Shown one piece after another: positions 1-18,145 of a stretch of DNA of 64,000 nucleotides. Both the position numbers and the translations under genes were made by a program. The notes under the pieces were generated by a model. That model had not been told where the DNA came from, searched no databases, and was given only the letters and a program-made list of their open reading frames with translations. Numbering within the stretch: the stretch's first letter is position 1; every line of letters begins with the position of its first letter. The stretch is from Simmondsia chinensis (taxonomy: Eukaryota; Streptophyta; Magnoliopsida; Caryophyllales; Simmondsiaceae). Location of the stretch: positions 23,284,350-23,348,349 of the forward strand of contig JAGTTD010000020.1 in assembly GCA_018398585.1 (NCBI GenBank), read 5' to 3'.

Positions 1-170
1 TTAAACTATTAGGTCAATTGTACTATGAAGTCTCCTAATACGACGTCGTTTTGTTCTTTTTTTTGTTCTTGCTCACATGTACTTTTGATACAATTGACAT
101 TGTCATAATTGTACTGTATAGTTGCCGCCTGATAATAACTCCTTCTAGATGCTTGCCTTCCAACGAACCG
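1..170. repeat. Left copy of a diverged direct repeat
   Basis: Shares order and wording with 1180-1335: both carry AATACGACGTCGTTT, then TTGTACTGTAT, GTTGCCGCCT and CTTCTAGATGCTT. The copies are about 1.2 kb apart and the left one is cut by the window edge. They could be ends of an old element; no TG..CA ends or primer site were found. Confidence 0.5.
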
Positions 171-197
171 AGCCGAGTTGAGTTGAGGAAGCATCGT

Positions 198-703
198 TAG
201 GAATGGCAATGAGGCGGGGCGGGTATGGGTGGTACCTCCTTCATACCCGTACCCGTCACCCAAATTCTATACCCGTATTCGCACCATTACCCATCACGGG
301 TATGAAGCTGATACCCGGGGCGGATACAAACCCATACCCGTTCCATTACCCACGGGTATCTAATGGGTATCCATTACCCGCCCGTACCCTCCCCAAAGTG
401 CATAAGGAAAAAATATTTATATTCGCTCATATTAGTTATTTAATACTATTTTTAAAACCAATTATATTTTTTTTATAACATCGATAAATAATTTGGATTA
501 TAGAATTTAAACACATATTTTTTAATTTAAAGGTTAGCTATTTACAAAATGAAGTGAGTATGGTAGGTATGAGATTGGGCGGGGCGGGTACAAAACTATA
601 CCCATACCTGCCCCATACCTGTGAAGCATGCGGGGCGGGTACACCTAACCCTTACCCACTAACTGACCCACTTATATCCGTACCCGCCCCATTGCCATCC
701 CTA
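198..703. mobile_element. TIR element rich in TACCCG/CGGGTA motifs
   Basis: The ends are inverted copies: TAGGAATGGCAATGAGGCGG on the left and the complement of CCCGCCCCATTGCCATCCCTA on the right. The body repeats TACCCGTACCC motifs. No coding capacity and no convincing target duplication. A related relic lies at 33590-34140. Confidence 0.6.
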
Positions 704-739
704 AGCACCGCCTTATTTTCAAGCCAAGCTCTCATCAAA

Positions 740-1100
740 CTTTTAACCCTTTTTTGAGATCGATTCTATGCGATTTTAGTTAATTCGATATAAGGCTTGG
801 CTTGTTATGTTAATCTTGCCAATTCGAGCTCATTATCAAGTCAAATCAAACTCATAATCGAGCCAAACATTTTCTGAAGTCAAACTCGCTATCAAGCGTT
901 GCTCTTATTCGAGCTCGTTATGTTTAATGAGCTTTTAACAAGCTCTTATCGAGCCTATATCAAAGCATTCGCGAACGTTAATGAGCCAAGCATCCCCTTG
1001 GTCAAACTCGGCTCATCACGTTTACCAAGCATTGCTCCAACTCGACTCGATAAGCTATTGAGCTCCTATAAAGTACAAGAACGATCTGTAAACAGATGAA
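740..1100. repeat. GAGCTCG-rich hAT-like relic
   Basis: Degenerate AT-rich DNA with repeated GAGCTCGTTAT and GAGCCAAGC motifs, one of many copies of this family in the window. Intact members (34157-34758, 63387-63958) have TIRs. No gene. Confidence 0.5.
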
Positions 1101-1179
1101 TTTATAATAATTATATTTTTAATTTTAATGGGTCAAAATTAAAGAGGGAATCATGGAGATGGGGGTTCAAAGGGGGAAA

Positions 1180-1335
1180 TTAGGTAGTAAATTAAATAAT
1201 TAGGTCATATGGAGTACTTTCAAGTCTCTTAATACGACGTCGTTTCATCCTTTTCTCCATGTTCAAATTGTACTTGAAATGGTCATTATTTGTACTGTAT
1301 GGTTGCCGCCTAACAACGACTTCTTCTAGATGCTT
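1180..1335. repeat. Right copy of the 1-170 direct repeat
   Basis: Same motif order as 1-170, about 80% alike by eye. The 5S-headed SINE at 1353 begins just after it. Confidence 0.5.
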
Positions 1336-1352
1336 TTCAATAGTACAAGATT

Positions 1353-1595
1353 AGAACATACCCAATATTTCAAGGGCTACTGCTTACGCGGGGTCGGGGG
1401 GGCGGGGCCGAATATACGCATCCTTCCCCCTCCAGGGTATTAACTTGAAGAAAGATTGTTTCCCAATGCCCCCAACCTGAGAGTGAGGACTTCCAAGGAG
1501 GTTACCCATCCTGGTACTACTCTCGCCCAAGCACGCTTAACTTCGGAGTTCTAATGGGATCCGTTGACGGCGTGTTGGTGCCCTCTTTGGTTTTT
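1353..1595 (-). mobile_element. 5S-headed SINE with Angio/RTE tail
   Basis: Read on the minus strand it starts with a 5S rRNA-like block (GGATCCCATTAGAACTCCGA, then AAGTTAAGCGTGCTTGGGCG and AGTACCAGGATGGGTAACC). It runs on through AGGTTGGGGGC, GGAAACA and GGGGGAAGGATGCGTA and ends near TTGGGTATGTTC. Flanked by a perfect 14 bp target duplication, AATAGTACAAGATT, at 1339-1352 and 1596-1609. Confidence 0.9.
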
Positions 1596-1609
1596 AATAG
1601 TACAAGATT

Positions 1610-2150
1610 GCCATATAAAAAGTGATGCAGCGCGTAGTGGTGAAGATTTAGAGAAACGAAAAGATTCAACGGCATTTCCTTTAATTTTATTAATTTGCTA
1701 ATAAAATAAAGAGGAAAGATAGGCTCGATTTCTCACAGCCCAAGAAAAGGAGAAATAAGGGTTTGATTTCTCACAAACCGAGAAAAGGTGAAACAAGGTA
1801 TTCTTTAAAATAATTCTAAACTTGGATCATGAACAACCGAGGCTCCTCTTGTATATATAGAGGAGCTATTTGTCTCTAAGTAAAACACTCAAAGATAAAT
1901 AAAATACTAGAAGATAACTGTAAACACTAAAGATAACTAAATAAATACTAAAAGATAAAAATCTGAAAATATAAAACTAATCCTAACCAAACTCTATCTC
2001 CTAATCAAACTCTAACTCCTACCGTGTTCAATCTCATTCCGCGTACCCGAACCCGCCAAGTTGTACCCCCCATCTTGTATCTGCCAAGTGACCCGCCAAT
2101 GGAGGCGGGGTTGCATCAAAAAGATATACAGGAATTTCCAGGTTTATATG
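1610..2150. other. LTR-like relic, no gene
   Basis: Contains a TATA-like TGTATATATAGAGGAGC near 1850 followed by runs of AAGATAAxTAAA, which looks like the promoter part of an old LTR retrotransposon. Ends, primer site and coding sequence were not found. A similar stretch lies at 13950-14110. Confidence 0.35.
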
Positions 2151-2595
2151 AGTCGAGTCGAGCCTAGTTGAGCAACCTTTATTGGAACTCGAGCTCGAGT
2201 TTGAGTCTCTTATCGAGCTTTTGAAACTTTGTTCAAGCTCAGTTCAATAAGATTTTGATGTGCTTGATACTCAGCTCAGTTCAATTCTTTAGGCTAATCT
2301 AGCCAATTCGAGCTCATTATTGAGCCGAATCAAACTTATAACCGAGTCGAACATTTTTTGGAGTCAAAACTCGCTATCAAGGCGAGCTATTCGAGTTACT
2401 ATCGAGCCATTATCGAACCATTTTCGAGGTACTATTAATTTTTAATGAGCTCTTAAAGAGCTCTTAATGAATGCTATCAAACCGTTCTCAACGTTAATGA
2501 GCCGAGCATCCCCTTTGTTGAACTCAGCTAATTATAAGCTTATTGAGCATTGATCCAACTCAACTCGATAACTGCCCCCACTGGCCATGAGTAAC
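2150..2595. repeat. GAGCTCG-rich hAT-like relic
   Basis: Repeated CTCGAGTTTGAG and ATCGAGCC motifs, as at 740-1100. No gene. Confidence 0.5.
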
Positions 2596-2976
2596 ATTTT
2601 ACGAACTGTCAGTTGCTTAGGCAACATCTGACAGTTCGAGCTCTTAAGGAGCTCAAAAATAAACACAAGCCCCATATTTTATTTTCAATGGAAACAAAAT
2701 AAAAGGGGAGCGTTCGGGAGGGTTTGGCGAGAAGTTTAGAGTTACTACGGATTCTATCGATTCCGCAGGTAGGTTGGTTCTCCTTTGGAATGATTGCTTC
2801 GGAATCCGAATATGTGAAAAATCGCATAAATTATTCGTTTCTTTAAATATAAGATAATATTATTGTCAACGTAAAAATGTTAAATCGAAGTAACTTTGTG
2901 AAATTTAGTGGCTATTATGCATTTAGCAATAAAAATACCCTGAATATAAATGGATATTTACATAAGAAATACATTA

Positions 2977-3475
2977 AAGGGTTATTTACACTAAAGGTCC
3001 CTATACTTTGCTCATTATGTCAATTTAGTCCCTGTACAATTCAAAATGTGTCAGTTTGGTCCTTAGAAAAAAATCTTATATTAAGTTTTTAATAAAAAAT
3101 TTAATGGTTCAGCCGTAAGTTAGATTAAATTGAATAAATAGATAAATTTATAATAAGTTACTTGTATCTAATATAATTTTAAGTTTCAAAATTACGTCAT
3201 TAACTTAAATTTGACTAAAGGACTAAATTGACACATTTTGAATTGTACAATGACTAAATTGATACAATTAAAAGTACATAAACTAAATTGACACAATTGG
3301 TAAAATACAGGGACAACAACAAACAACAACAGACCCAGTGCCTCAAGGGTTCCTGCATAAGTGGGGTCTGGGAGGGGTAGATGTACGCAGTCTTACCCCT
3401 TCAGGATGTAACCCTGCCGAGAGGCTGTTTTCGAGGAATATTAATACAGAGATCTTTGATATCAATAATCTATAT
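2977..3475. mobile_element. GGACTAAATTGACAC MITE split by a SINE tail
   Basis: Long imperfect terminal inverted repeats: left GGTCCCTATACTTTGC..ATGTCAATTTAGTCCCTG, right GACTAAATTGACACA..AATACAG. The right end continues after the inserted SINE tail as GATCTTTGATATCAATAA, which matches the end of the next copy (3685-3990). Confidence 0.75.
3314..3442 (-). mobile_element. Angio/RTE tail-only insertion
   Basis: Plus strand starts with CAACAACAAAC and reads CCCAGTGCCTCAAGGGTTCC, GATGTACGCAG and CTGTTTTCGAGG. The 5S head is absent. The flanking duplication AATACAG(G/A)GA at 3304-3313 and 3443-3452 shows it landed inside the MITE at 2977-3475. Confidence 0.85.
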
Positions 3476-3684
3476 TAAAATATTAAACTATATATATAAA
3501 CTTTTAATTTTAAAACAATAAAAAATTGCATAAAATTTCCTAATCTTTTACTCAACGTAAAGCATATAATAGTGACAAAAATATCATATTATATAAAGCT
3601 GCCACGTATTCTCTATATTAGTTATCTTGTGCCTTTCAACATGCCTACACCTTTTGTGAAATAATACCAACCCTCGATATATTT

Positions 3685-3990
3685 TATTTATTATATTAAT
3701 TTAATTTTTATACTTTTAATTATATTAATTTAGTCTCTATATAATTAAAAATGTGTTAATTTAGCCTTTAGGGAAAATTTTATGTTATATTTTAAATCAA
3801 AATTTTTAATAATTTGGCCGCAAATTGTGTTAAATTGAGTAAATAAATGAATTTATGATAAATTACTTGTGTCTAATATAATTTTTCTGTTCAAAATTAT
3901 CTTATTAATTTAACTTAAATTTGACCAAAAGGACGAAATTGACACAATGGGCAAAGTACATGGGCCTTTGACATAAATAGCCCATTTTTT
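3685..3990. mobile_element. GGACTAAATTGACAC MITE, uninterrupted copy
   Basis: Same family as 2977-3475, with inverted ends of about 90 bp and the internal AATGAATTTATGATAAATTACTTG-like middle. Useful as the unbroken reference for the nested copies. Confidence 0.65.
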
Positions 3991-4114
3991 TAATTTATTA
4001 GCTAGGTAAGATCTAAAATTGTAATCTTTTAAGTACCTTCGGCCGGGATTTGATGTATTCTGTTCAAAAAAAAAAAGAAAAAGAAAAAAACTTTATCATA
4101 TATTATATCATGTA

Positions 4115-4770
4115 TAGCCCTCGATAGTCGGCTTGTCATAATGCTCTAAAGACTTGACTCGTTATGAGCTCCAACCAAGTCAAGCAGACTCCGAAGCTTC
4201 TGAGCAGGATACCAATCGTGTCTATTTTAAATTTAATATGTTACATTAAGTATGTCTGATCCAGTCAGATTTGAGCCTAAATGAGTGAAAACGAGTCCAC
4301 ATTGAGCTTAAATGAGCCTGAATATTACACGCTTATTTTGAAGCTCATTGAGGTAAGTTTGAGTTCAACCGAGCAAAGCTCGAAGTACATAACACGACTC
4401 TAGCGTAGTGATTTGAGTTAGCTCACGAAGAGCTCATTAAGAAACTAGAAATATATAGCTCATCTTGATCTCGAGTAGACCCACCTCATTTAGCTAAAAT
4501 GAGCGAAAACCGAACCTAGCCTAGTTAAATTTGAATTTAGCGGCTTTCATGCCCAAATGAGCCAATCTTGATTTGTAACATGAACCTACATGCATCTACT
4601 GAACCAAGTTTTAGCCTAATCAAACTTGGCTCAAGGCCCGACCTACCTAGATTTGAGCTCGATCAAAGCTAAATTAAGTTCAAACTTAGGTTTTTGGACT
4701 CAATGACTTTCAAGTCAAGCAATATACTGAGTGTAATTTTAACAAGTGAAACCTCAAGCCTCACAAGCTC
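4115..4770. repeat. GAGCTTAAATGAGCC-type relic
   Basis: Degenerate tracts of GAGCTTAAATGAGCC and related motifs. 4770-5160 beyond it is AT-rich DNA with no feature I can name, and 5160-5520 has irregular repeats of ATGAATCCTTTCGGGTTC. Confidence 0.45.
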
Positions 4771-5620
4771 TCAGCTCGACTAATGTATACTTATTAACAT
4801 TACATTTACATCACGGGTCTCTAAAATTTGTCCACTATGTCAATTTATTCAAACAAACTTTTAATTGTATCAATGTAACCCACGCACAAATTAAAGTAAA
4901 CTCGGCAATAAGATTTTTATGAACATAAAATTTTCACAGTTTTAAATATTGACCCCCATAGTTGGTATTTATAAGTGTCGGTTTTAAACTATTTTAAGTG
5001 AACCCATATAACGTTAAATACATGGTCAATAGTGAAATGGGCTAAAAACTATAATGTTTTGGGCTCAACTCAAAAGGTTTTGAAATTAGCCCATAAAATA
5101 ACAAGTAGAAAAAAAAAAAAAAGATCCAAGTTCGGGTAAATTTGATTTTAAAATGGGCTCTACTATCTTCTCTATTTTCTACCCCTAAAATGATGTTTTA
5201 CCCACGATGAAATCCAAAAGATCCAAATTGGGTAAAGGATCGAACAATTTATATAGACCCTAATGGGTTTGCGGAACCTAGAGGATCCATCAATTTATAT
5301 GGACTCTAGCAAGTTCATAGCACCTAACAGATCTAGCTACTTATACGGTCTCTTTTGGGTCCATGAATCTTTACAAATTCAGTTGACTACTTGGAGTCCT
5401 ATGAATCCTTATTATCTAACCACTTGAATTCTTTCGGCTCCATGAATCCTTTCGGGTTCAAACGCCTTCAAGAACATGAATTCCTTTCGGGTTCGAACGT
5501 TTCTCCCATTTTTGCCATGACAGTCAGCTTCTAGTTTTGCTTTGAAATATGGAGCAAAAAATTGGGCATTAAACACAAAGCATATTCAAATTCAACTATG
5601 TGGGCTATTGATCGGTGTTT

Positions 5621-6060
5621 AGAACTACGTTAACCTAATCCCGAAAGAGGTATGTAGGAAACCCAATATAAAAAATTGGGTGCGATTACAAATGTTTAAA
5701 AATCAAACTGAAATTTCCAATGTTCTATTTTTTTAGAACTACGTTAACCTGATCCCAAAAATGGTACACAGGAAACCCAAATTAAAAAATGGGTGCGGTT
5801 ACAAATTTAAAATAATTTGAAAAATTCAATGTTCTATTTTTCAGACATGCGTTAACCTAATCTCGAAAAGGGTATATAGGAAACCTTGAATAAAATCAGG
5901 TGTAACTGCAAATGTTTAAAATCATTGAAAATCCCATTGTTCTAATTTTAGAACTATGTTGACTTGATCCAAGAAAAGATACGTAAAAAACTCGAGATTA
6001 AATAACAGCTGTAGTCACAATTTAGAATACCAAATTTAAAAAGCTCGACTCAAATAGTTT
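5621..6060. repeat. Four tandem units of about 110 bp
   Basis: Units start at 5621, 5735, 5844 and 5950. Each opens with AGAACTACGTTAACCT or a variant, then has GGTAxxTAGGAAACCC, a GGGTGCGGTTACAAAT-like block and AATGTTCTATTTTT. The spacing of 114, 109 and 106 bp reflects small indels. It resembles repeats seen in plant LTR retrotransposons, but no flanking LTR is visible. Confidence 0.75.
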
Positions 6061-6284
6061 GACCACGGACAACCTAAAATTAATAAAACCTATATATATA
6101 AGAAAATTCATGTTCTGTAAATTTTATATTTTTGCTCAACAATTTTAATGGTATAGTCAGCGGAGGATTTACATTGAATCACTTGCATCTGACATTGAAT
6201 AGACTGTTTAAAATTACGTTACTAACTTCAGCGTTCATCATAACACTCGCAACTGACACAATTAAAAGTAGGGAAAAAAAAAAA

Positions 6285-13160
<6,876 letters not shown>

Positions 13161-13226
13161 GCATTGTTCAGTTAACAAAAAGTCGAGGCAAGAAGTAGAA
13201 ATTTAACGTAAATAAAGAGAGGCTAT

Positions 13227-13345
13227 TTTTCAATACCTCGGATAAGAACTTTTTAGGAGGTTATCCATTTTGATACTACTCTCGCACCCCCAAACCCTGC
13301 GTAGACGGGAGCCTTTGAGGCATTGAATATGTTCCTATATTCCTT
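13227..13345. mobile_element. Inverted chimera of 5S-SINE parts
   Basis: The left part (about 13227-13286) is the 5S block in minus orientation (TTTAGGAGGTTATCCATTTT, GATACTACTCTCGC). It joins directly to a plus-oriented tail (ACCCTGCGTAGACGGGAGCC, TTTGAGGCATTGAATATG). The middle of the element is lost. Confidence 0.8.
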
Positions 13346-13633
13346 AACTTTTGTTTAGTTGACAGAATATGAGAAGTAGAAGTTACTTAATAATTATTGA
13401 TTTTTTTTTAAATATGTGACGTAATTTAGCTAATCTTGTAGATAAGTTTTAATCCTTTTATTTTTAACTTAATTTCTCAAGGAAAATTTATTTTCTGTCT
13501 GGACAACCAAATACTTTTATAGAAGTTGATATATGAATTAAATTCTCGAGAAATATAACTTCCCAGAAATTCAATTCATATGGCAATCAAATAATGCCTA
13601 AGGTATTTTAGTATGATATAGACATATAGTCCT

Positions 13634-13769
13634 CTTTGTACAACAACAACAACAAACCTAGTGCAAAGGGCTTGACCAAAGCAGAGTCTGAGAAAGGTAA
13701 GATGTACCCAATTTTACCCCTTCAAGAGACTATTCTAAAAAGAGGTCGTTTTCGAAAGGCCCTCAACCG
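13634..13769 (-). mobile_element. Angio/RTE tail-only insertion
   Basis: Begins ACAACAACAACAACAAACC and ends near GGCCCTCAACCG. Flanked by CATATAGTCCT at 13623-13633 and 13770-13780. Confidence 0.85.
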
Positions 13770-14345
13770 CATATAGTCCTTATTATGGTGAAAAAATATG
13801 TCATATGTGACAGCTAGTTATATTATATGGGTTATAATAATAAAGCAGCTCAATAAATAACAGAATGAGCCCGGTTTTAGGAGGGGGACATTTTATAAAT
13901 GAGGCAGCCATTGTATTTAGAAGTCCGAGGATGAACCAGCTCAAATATCAATGATATGATTTAGAATTGAAATAGACTTAAACTAAAATAAAACAGTAAA
14001 ATACTGAAAGTAAAGAAATAGGAGAGAAAAGCTAAAGGTAACATACGGCTCCTCTATTTGTAGAATGATCCCTTAACTCTATTACATATTGAGCTACCCC
14101 ATTGTTTTAGGCTCGTATATTTATTTGGACATATATCAACAGGTCCGAACTGGCCATTTTAGTCAAAGACCAAACCGAATTGACTATATATATGTTCGAT
14201 CTTCAATCCTAGTATATGGGTCTACTCGGTCTTCGATTGTGTATATATTTAAATTTGTTATTATTTAGATATCCTATGTCAAAATTTAATGAATTTTTGT
14301 AATAATCTCTCCAACTTTATAGAGGAAATGATGATGTAGTATATA

Positions 14346-14490
14346 CAACAACAAACCTAGTGCCTCAAGGGCTCTCGCAAAGGCGGGTCTGGGGGGGTTG
14401 ATGTACGCAACCTTCCCCCTTCAGGGTATGAAGCTGAAGAGAAGTTGTTTCCGAGGACCCCCAATCTAAGAGTTATGTCATCTTCGTGTC
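14346..14490 (-). mobile_element. RTE-LINE tail insertion, longer type
   Basis: After the usual tail and CCCCCAATCT it continues with AGTTATGTCATCTTCGTGTC, which corresponds to the stretch just upstream of the tail in the LINE copy at 60067. Flanked by ATGATGTA(G/T)TATATA at 14331-14345 and 14491-14505. Confidence 0.85.
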
Positions 14491-14499
14491 ATGATGTAT

Positions 14500-15430
14500 T
14501 ATATAATTATGATAATATATATATATATACACACGGCAATGTGAATGTTTTCAACAAAAATTAGTACACTGAACATCGATATATACTACTTAATATTATC
14601 AAATTATGTATTAGATTAGCATATTTTGGCAAAAAATTTATCAAATTCTAATAATACATTATATAAATAAACAATAGATACAAAAGAAGTTGTTATAATT
14701 GGCGTATTTTTACGTTTAAAAGGGGCGTTTACGAATGATTGTTAAGAATATGGTAAAATATGCGTTTTTTTATGCTAGCCATTTATACACATTTTATGAC
14801 ACATATTTGTATTTTTTCCGGATGAAAAGAAAACAATAGTTAAAATTAATTATACTTAAACTTAAATTAAGTATCGATACTGCATATTTTGCAAACTTTA
14901 ACTTCAAAATTATTGACTTATACATTACTTTTTACTGTATATTGTGGTTGTTACTGCCGCTATTATAAGTAATACCATTGAGAAATTTATTAGCATTAAA
15001 GCATGAGATAATTGCCATTTATTGAATCGATTCATTAGTTTCAAATTTACGGAGAGAGATCACAAAAGTTTGTTGGGAACATAAATTTTATTACACCAAA
15101 AGTAGAGCAGGCAAAAACGGTTTACTACGTATTAATTAATTAACTTAACGACTGTGTATGAACAAATGAAAGGTATTCAAAAAAAAAAAAATTTAGATTT
15201 CAAAATATTACGCAAATAATAATTCTAATTTCAGAGAATCAAACTGGATCGACTATACGAAAGCACGAAAGAGATGGTAAAAGCATTTTGAAGGAACTTA
15301 CAGTTTTTAAATTTGATCAAGTAACAGTATATATGTCAGATATTACTTACAACAAAATGAAACCAATACGATTACAAATGTTTATAAAACAACTACAAAA
15401 TAATATAAAAAATAAATATCACCCATACAT
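14500..15430. other. AT-rich DNA, nothing recognised
   Basis: Very AT-rich, no open frame of interest, no clear terminal repeats. Confidence 0.5.
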
Positions 15431-15438
15431 TACATGGG

Positions 15439-15571
15439 AACAACAACAACAACAAAAAACCCAGTGCCTCAAAGGGCTCCCGTATAAGCAGGGTCTGGGG
15501 GGTAGATGTATGCAACCTTCCCCCTTTAGGGGGTTACCCTGAAGAGAGACTGTTTCCGAGAACCCCCAACC
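15439..15571 (-). mobile_element. Angio/RTE tail-only insertion
   Basis: From AACAACAACAACAACAAAAA to GAACCCCCAACCT with the full tail in between. The duplication is at best TGGGAA. Just beyond it, at 15593-15712, a 35 bp block (TTTTGACTGAATATTTTATT onward) is repeated at an 85 bp offset. Confidence 0.75.
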
Positions 15572-15826
15572 TGGGAAAAATACACGAACGTATTTTGACT
15601 GAATATTTTATTTATAGAGCTGAATAAGTTAACGGACTTTATTATAATGATATATAAATTTTAATAAGTTAACGGACTTTTGACTGAATATTTTATTTAT
15701 AGAGCTGAATAATACACGAATGTATTAAATTCCGTTTAATTTTCATACTGTATTATACTAACTATGGTTGTGGTTAGTAGTAGAAGAGAAAAAGAAGAAA
15801 AAACTGGCAAAAAAGGCAAATTGAGA

Positions 15827-15907
15827 TGTCAAGAATGGGATTCGAACCCATGCCCTTTCGGACCAGTACCTGAAACTGGCGCCTTAGACCAACTCGGCCA
15901 TCTTGAC
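15827..15907 (-). tRNA. tRNA-Leu(CAG)
   Basis: The minus strand folds as a class II tRNA of 81 bases: acceptor GTCAAGA pairs with TCTTGAC, discriminator A, A box TGGCCGAGTTGG, anticodon stem CCAGT/ACTGG with loop TTCAGGT (anticodon CAG), a short variable arm, and B box GGTTCGAATCC. A run of six T at 15809-15814 follows the 3' end and suits Pol III termination. No intron. It looks functional. Confidence 0.93.
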
Positions 15908-15959
15908 TCTTCTGCTTCTCAAGCCCATGTCAAACTAATTAAATATATTTACATTAATG

Positions 15960-16375
15960 GTAACTATTTTCTCTCACTATGTTAATTCAATCACTGTACT
16001 TTTAATTATGTCAATTTAGTATTGTAATATTTATCTCTAGCTTACAATGTTCTCATGACGACTCGATCTTCAGGATGGGGGTCCTCGGAAACAACCTCTC
16101 TTCCACCCGGAAGGGGGAAGGCTGCGTACATCCACCCCTCCAGACCCTGCTTCGTGCGGGATCCCCCGTGGCACTGGGACTGTTGTTGTTGTTGTAGTAT
16201 TGTAAAATTTATATTATATCAATTTAATCCTTAAAGTAAAGTTTATGCTAATTTGTTAATAGAGCTTTTATTGATTCAATCGTGGGTTTGGTTAAATTAA
16301 ATCAATGGGTCGATTTGCATCTAATGTGATTGTGCCGCTAAGAATTATGTCAATAACTTAACTTAAAAAATGGTT
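15960..16375. mobile_element. GGACTAAATTGACAC MITE relic split by a LINE tail
   Basis: Left AATCACTGTACTTTTAATTA..GTCAATTTAG and the middle block with TTAAATCAATGGG match the family at 2977 and 3685. The insertion at 16028-16194 separates them. Confidence 0.55.
16028..16194 (+). mobile_element. RTE-LINE tail insertion
   Basis: Carries TCATGACGACTCGATCTTC before ATGGGGGTCCTCGGAAAC, then GGGGGAAGGCTGCGTACATC, and ends CACTGGGACTGTTGTTGTTG. A perfect 11 bp duplication, TAGTATTGTAA, is at 16017-16027 and 16195-16205. Confidence 0.9.
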
Positions 16376-16990
16376 GTAGTTAGGGGTATAAACAAGTTGA
16401 GTTAAGCTCGGCCAAACCGAGCTAAGTTGAGCACTCCCTTTTTCAAAATTGAGCTTGATAAGCCTTAATGAGTTCGAGGTAGCGCCAAATGTTTACTGAG
16501 CTTTTCAAATTTTGTTGGAACTCAAATTGATCAGATATTATTACGTATGATATTCGGCTTGTTAGTATAATTGAGTCAAGCCGAGCTCGTTATTAATATG
16601 AGTCAAGTTTATTATCTAGTCGAGCGAAGCTTGTTATCAAAACAAGGCCGCTACTTAGCTAAACTACTCGAGATACCACAACCTAATATTGAGCCATTAA
16701 GGACTTGGTTGTGAGACATTAGTTAGTTTTTACAAGCCATTAACGAGTTCTTACCAAATCCTTGGCAAGCTTTTAACGAGCCCCATAAAAATGTTCACTA
16801 AAATCAATGAGTCCACCATTCAAGCTTGCCTTGATAAGCTTATTGAGCCTGCTTGAACTAGGCTCAATAAGTTTATAAGCTTGCTCCTACTAGGCTCGAT
16901 AAAGTTATTAGGCCTGTCTGAACCGTGCTTGACAAGTTATTGGGTCTAACTCAGATTAGATTCGATAAGTTATCGAGTCCCTAAAAATAA
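16376..16990. repeat. hAT-like GAGCTCG relic
   Basis: Starts AGGGGTATAAACAAGTTGAG, the TIR type of this family, and continues with GCTTGATAAGC-like motifs. No right end found. 16990-17640 beyond it is AT-rich with no feature I can name. Confidence 0.5.
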
Positions 16991-17639
16991 ACATAAACAA
17001 TTCCTAATCAATTTTAAATTGATTAACACAAGATCAACCAGTTGTCGTTTAGTTTGATCAGCATTAGGATCCGTTTCTTTGTTGGAATTGGTCACATAGA
17101 TAACTTCGGGTTTAAATACTCATCACCCTAGTACCCCGATATCTCAATATATATATAATAAATATCTTAAGAGTTGAAAATTTTATCACATCATAGCCAA
17201 CACTAAAATTCGGTGAAATTATATCAAAATACGAACAATTTTACCTGAAAATGCCAATGCAATACATTATTACGACAATATAAGTTGCATCAGTAATTCT
17301 AATGAAAATTTAGCATACTACAATAAAAATTCACAAGATTCTAGTAAATTCACGAATATATTATTGAAATAATGTTTCGTGTTAACATTTTTGACAAAAA
17401 AAATCAGCTGCTTTTGATATTTTGCGGAAACCTTATATCCAAATAGGAAATACGTATATATTCACAAAATCAGGTTTCACATCAGTACTTTATGACAAAA
17501 ATACCCCGAATTTAGCAAAGGGTACTAGGTTGATAAAACATTAAGACCTTAAGGTTCATGAATGTTATTTATTATTTATTTTTTTTTATAAACATTTAGT
17601 CTTATTATATATATTAAAAAATACCCCGGGTTTAGTCTT

Positions 17640-18145
17640 ATTACAAAAATAAACCTACGGAAGGAGATGGCCTTAGATAGAGCTAGAGCTCGAGGGAGGA
17701 CTAGCATAGGAGTACAGAGGTAGCGGCCTCACACTGCTGATTATTCTGCTATTTATGTGTTCATAGGCGTATAGGCTCATCAGGCTGTACCTATCTATAT
17801 ATACGCCTATCTGTCTACTATCGGCCTATTTCCTTATTTGCTTATCTGCTTATTTGTTTATTTGGCATATTTGCTTTTATTAGCTGTCTTGTAGGGTAGG
17901 TTTTGTCTTGTAGTCTCCTCTAGGGCATTTTTATGCTATGGCTTACTCTTTTACTTTCATGACATATTGCTCACAGCTCATTACTCACAGGTCTCCATGA
18001 GGCGATGAAGACTTACCTCTTAGGTTGGGGGTCCTCGAAAATAGCTTCTCTTCAGGTTGACACCCTGAAGGGGGAAGGCTGCGTACATCTATCCCCCCAG
18101 ACCCCGCTTTTGCGGGAGCCCTTGAGGCACTGGGATTGTTGTTGT
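17640..18145 (+). mobile_element. RTE-clade LINE 3' fragment with Angio tail
   Basis: Opens with GGAGATGGCCTTAGATAGAG, the codons for MALDR in the RTE reverse-transcriptase C-terminus, disrupted here. It then follows the 3' UTR seen at 60067 (TAGCGGCCTC, CCTATCT repeats, TACTCACAGG) and ends with the tail GGTTGGGGGTCCTCG..GGCACTGGGATTGTTGTTG. The 5' truncation point is uncertain. Confidence 0.8.

Noticed and set aside
1353..1595. Cassandra-type TRIM as the source of the 5S sequence
   Set aside because: Cassandra carries 5S in LTRs with a primer site and TG..CA ends; none of these are present around the 5S blocks here.
2609..2827. Protein-like frame near 2.7 kb, resembling LINE endonuclease (GRLVLLWND)
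   Set aside because: One short motif only, no neighbouring LINE sequence; too weak to annotate.
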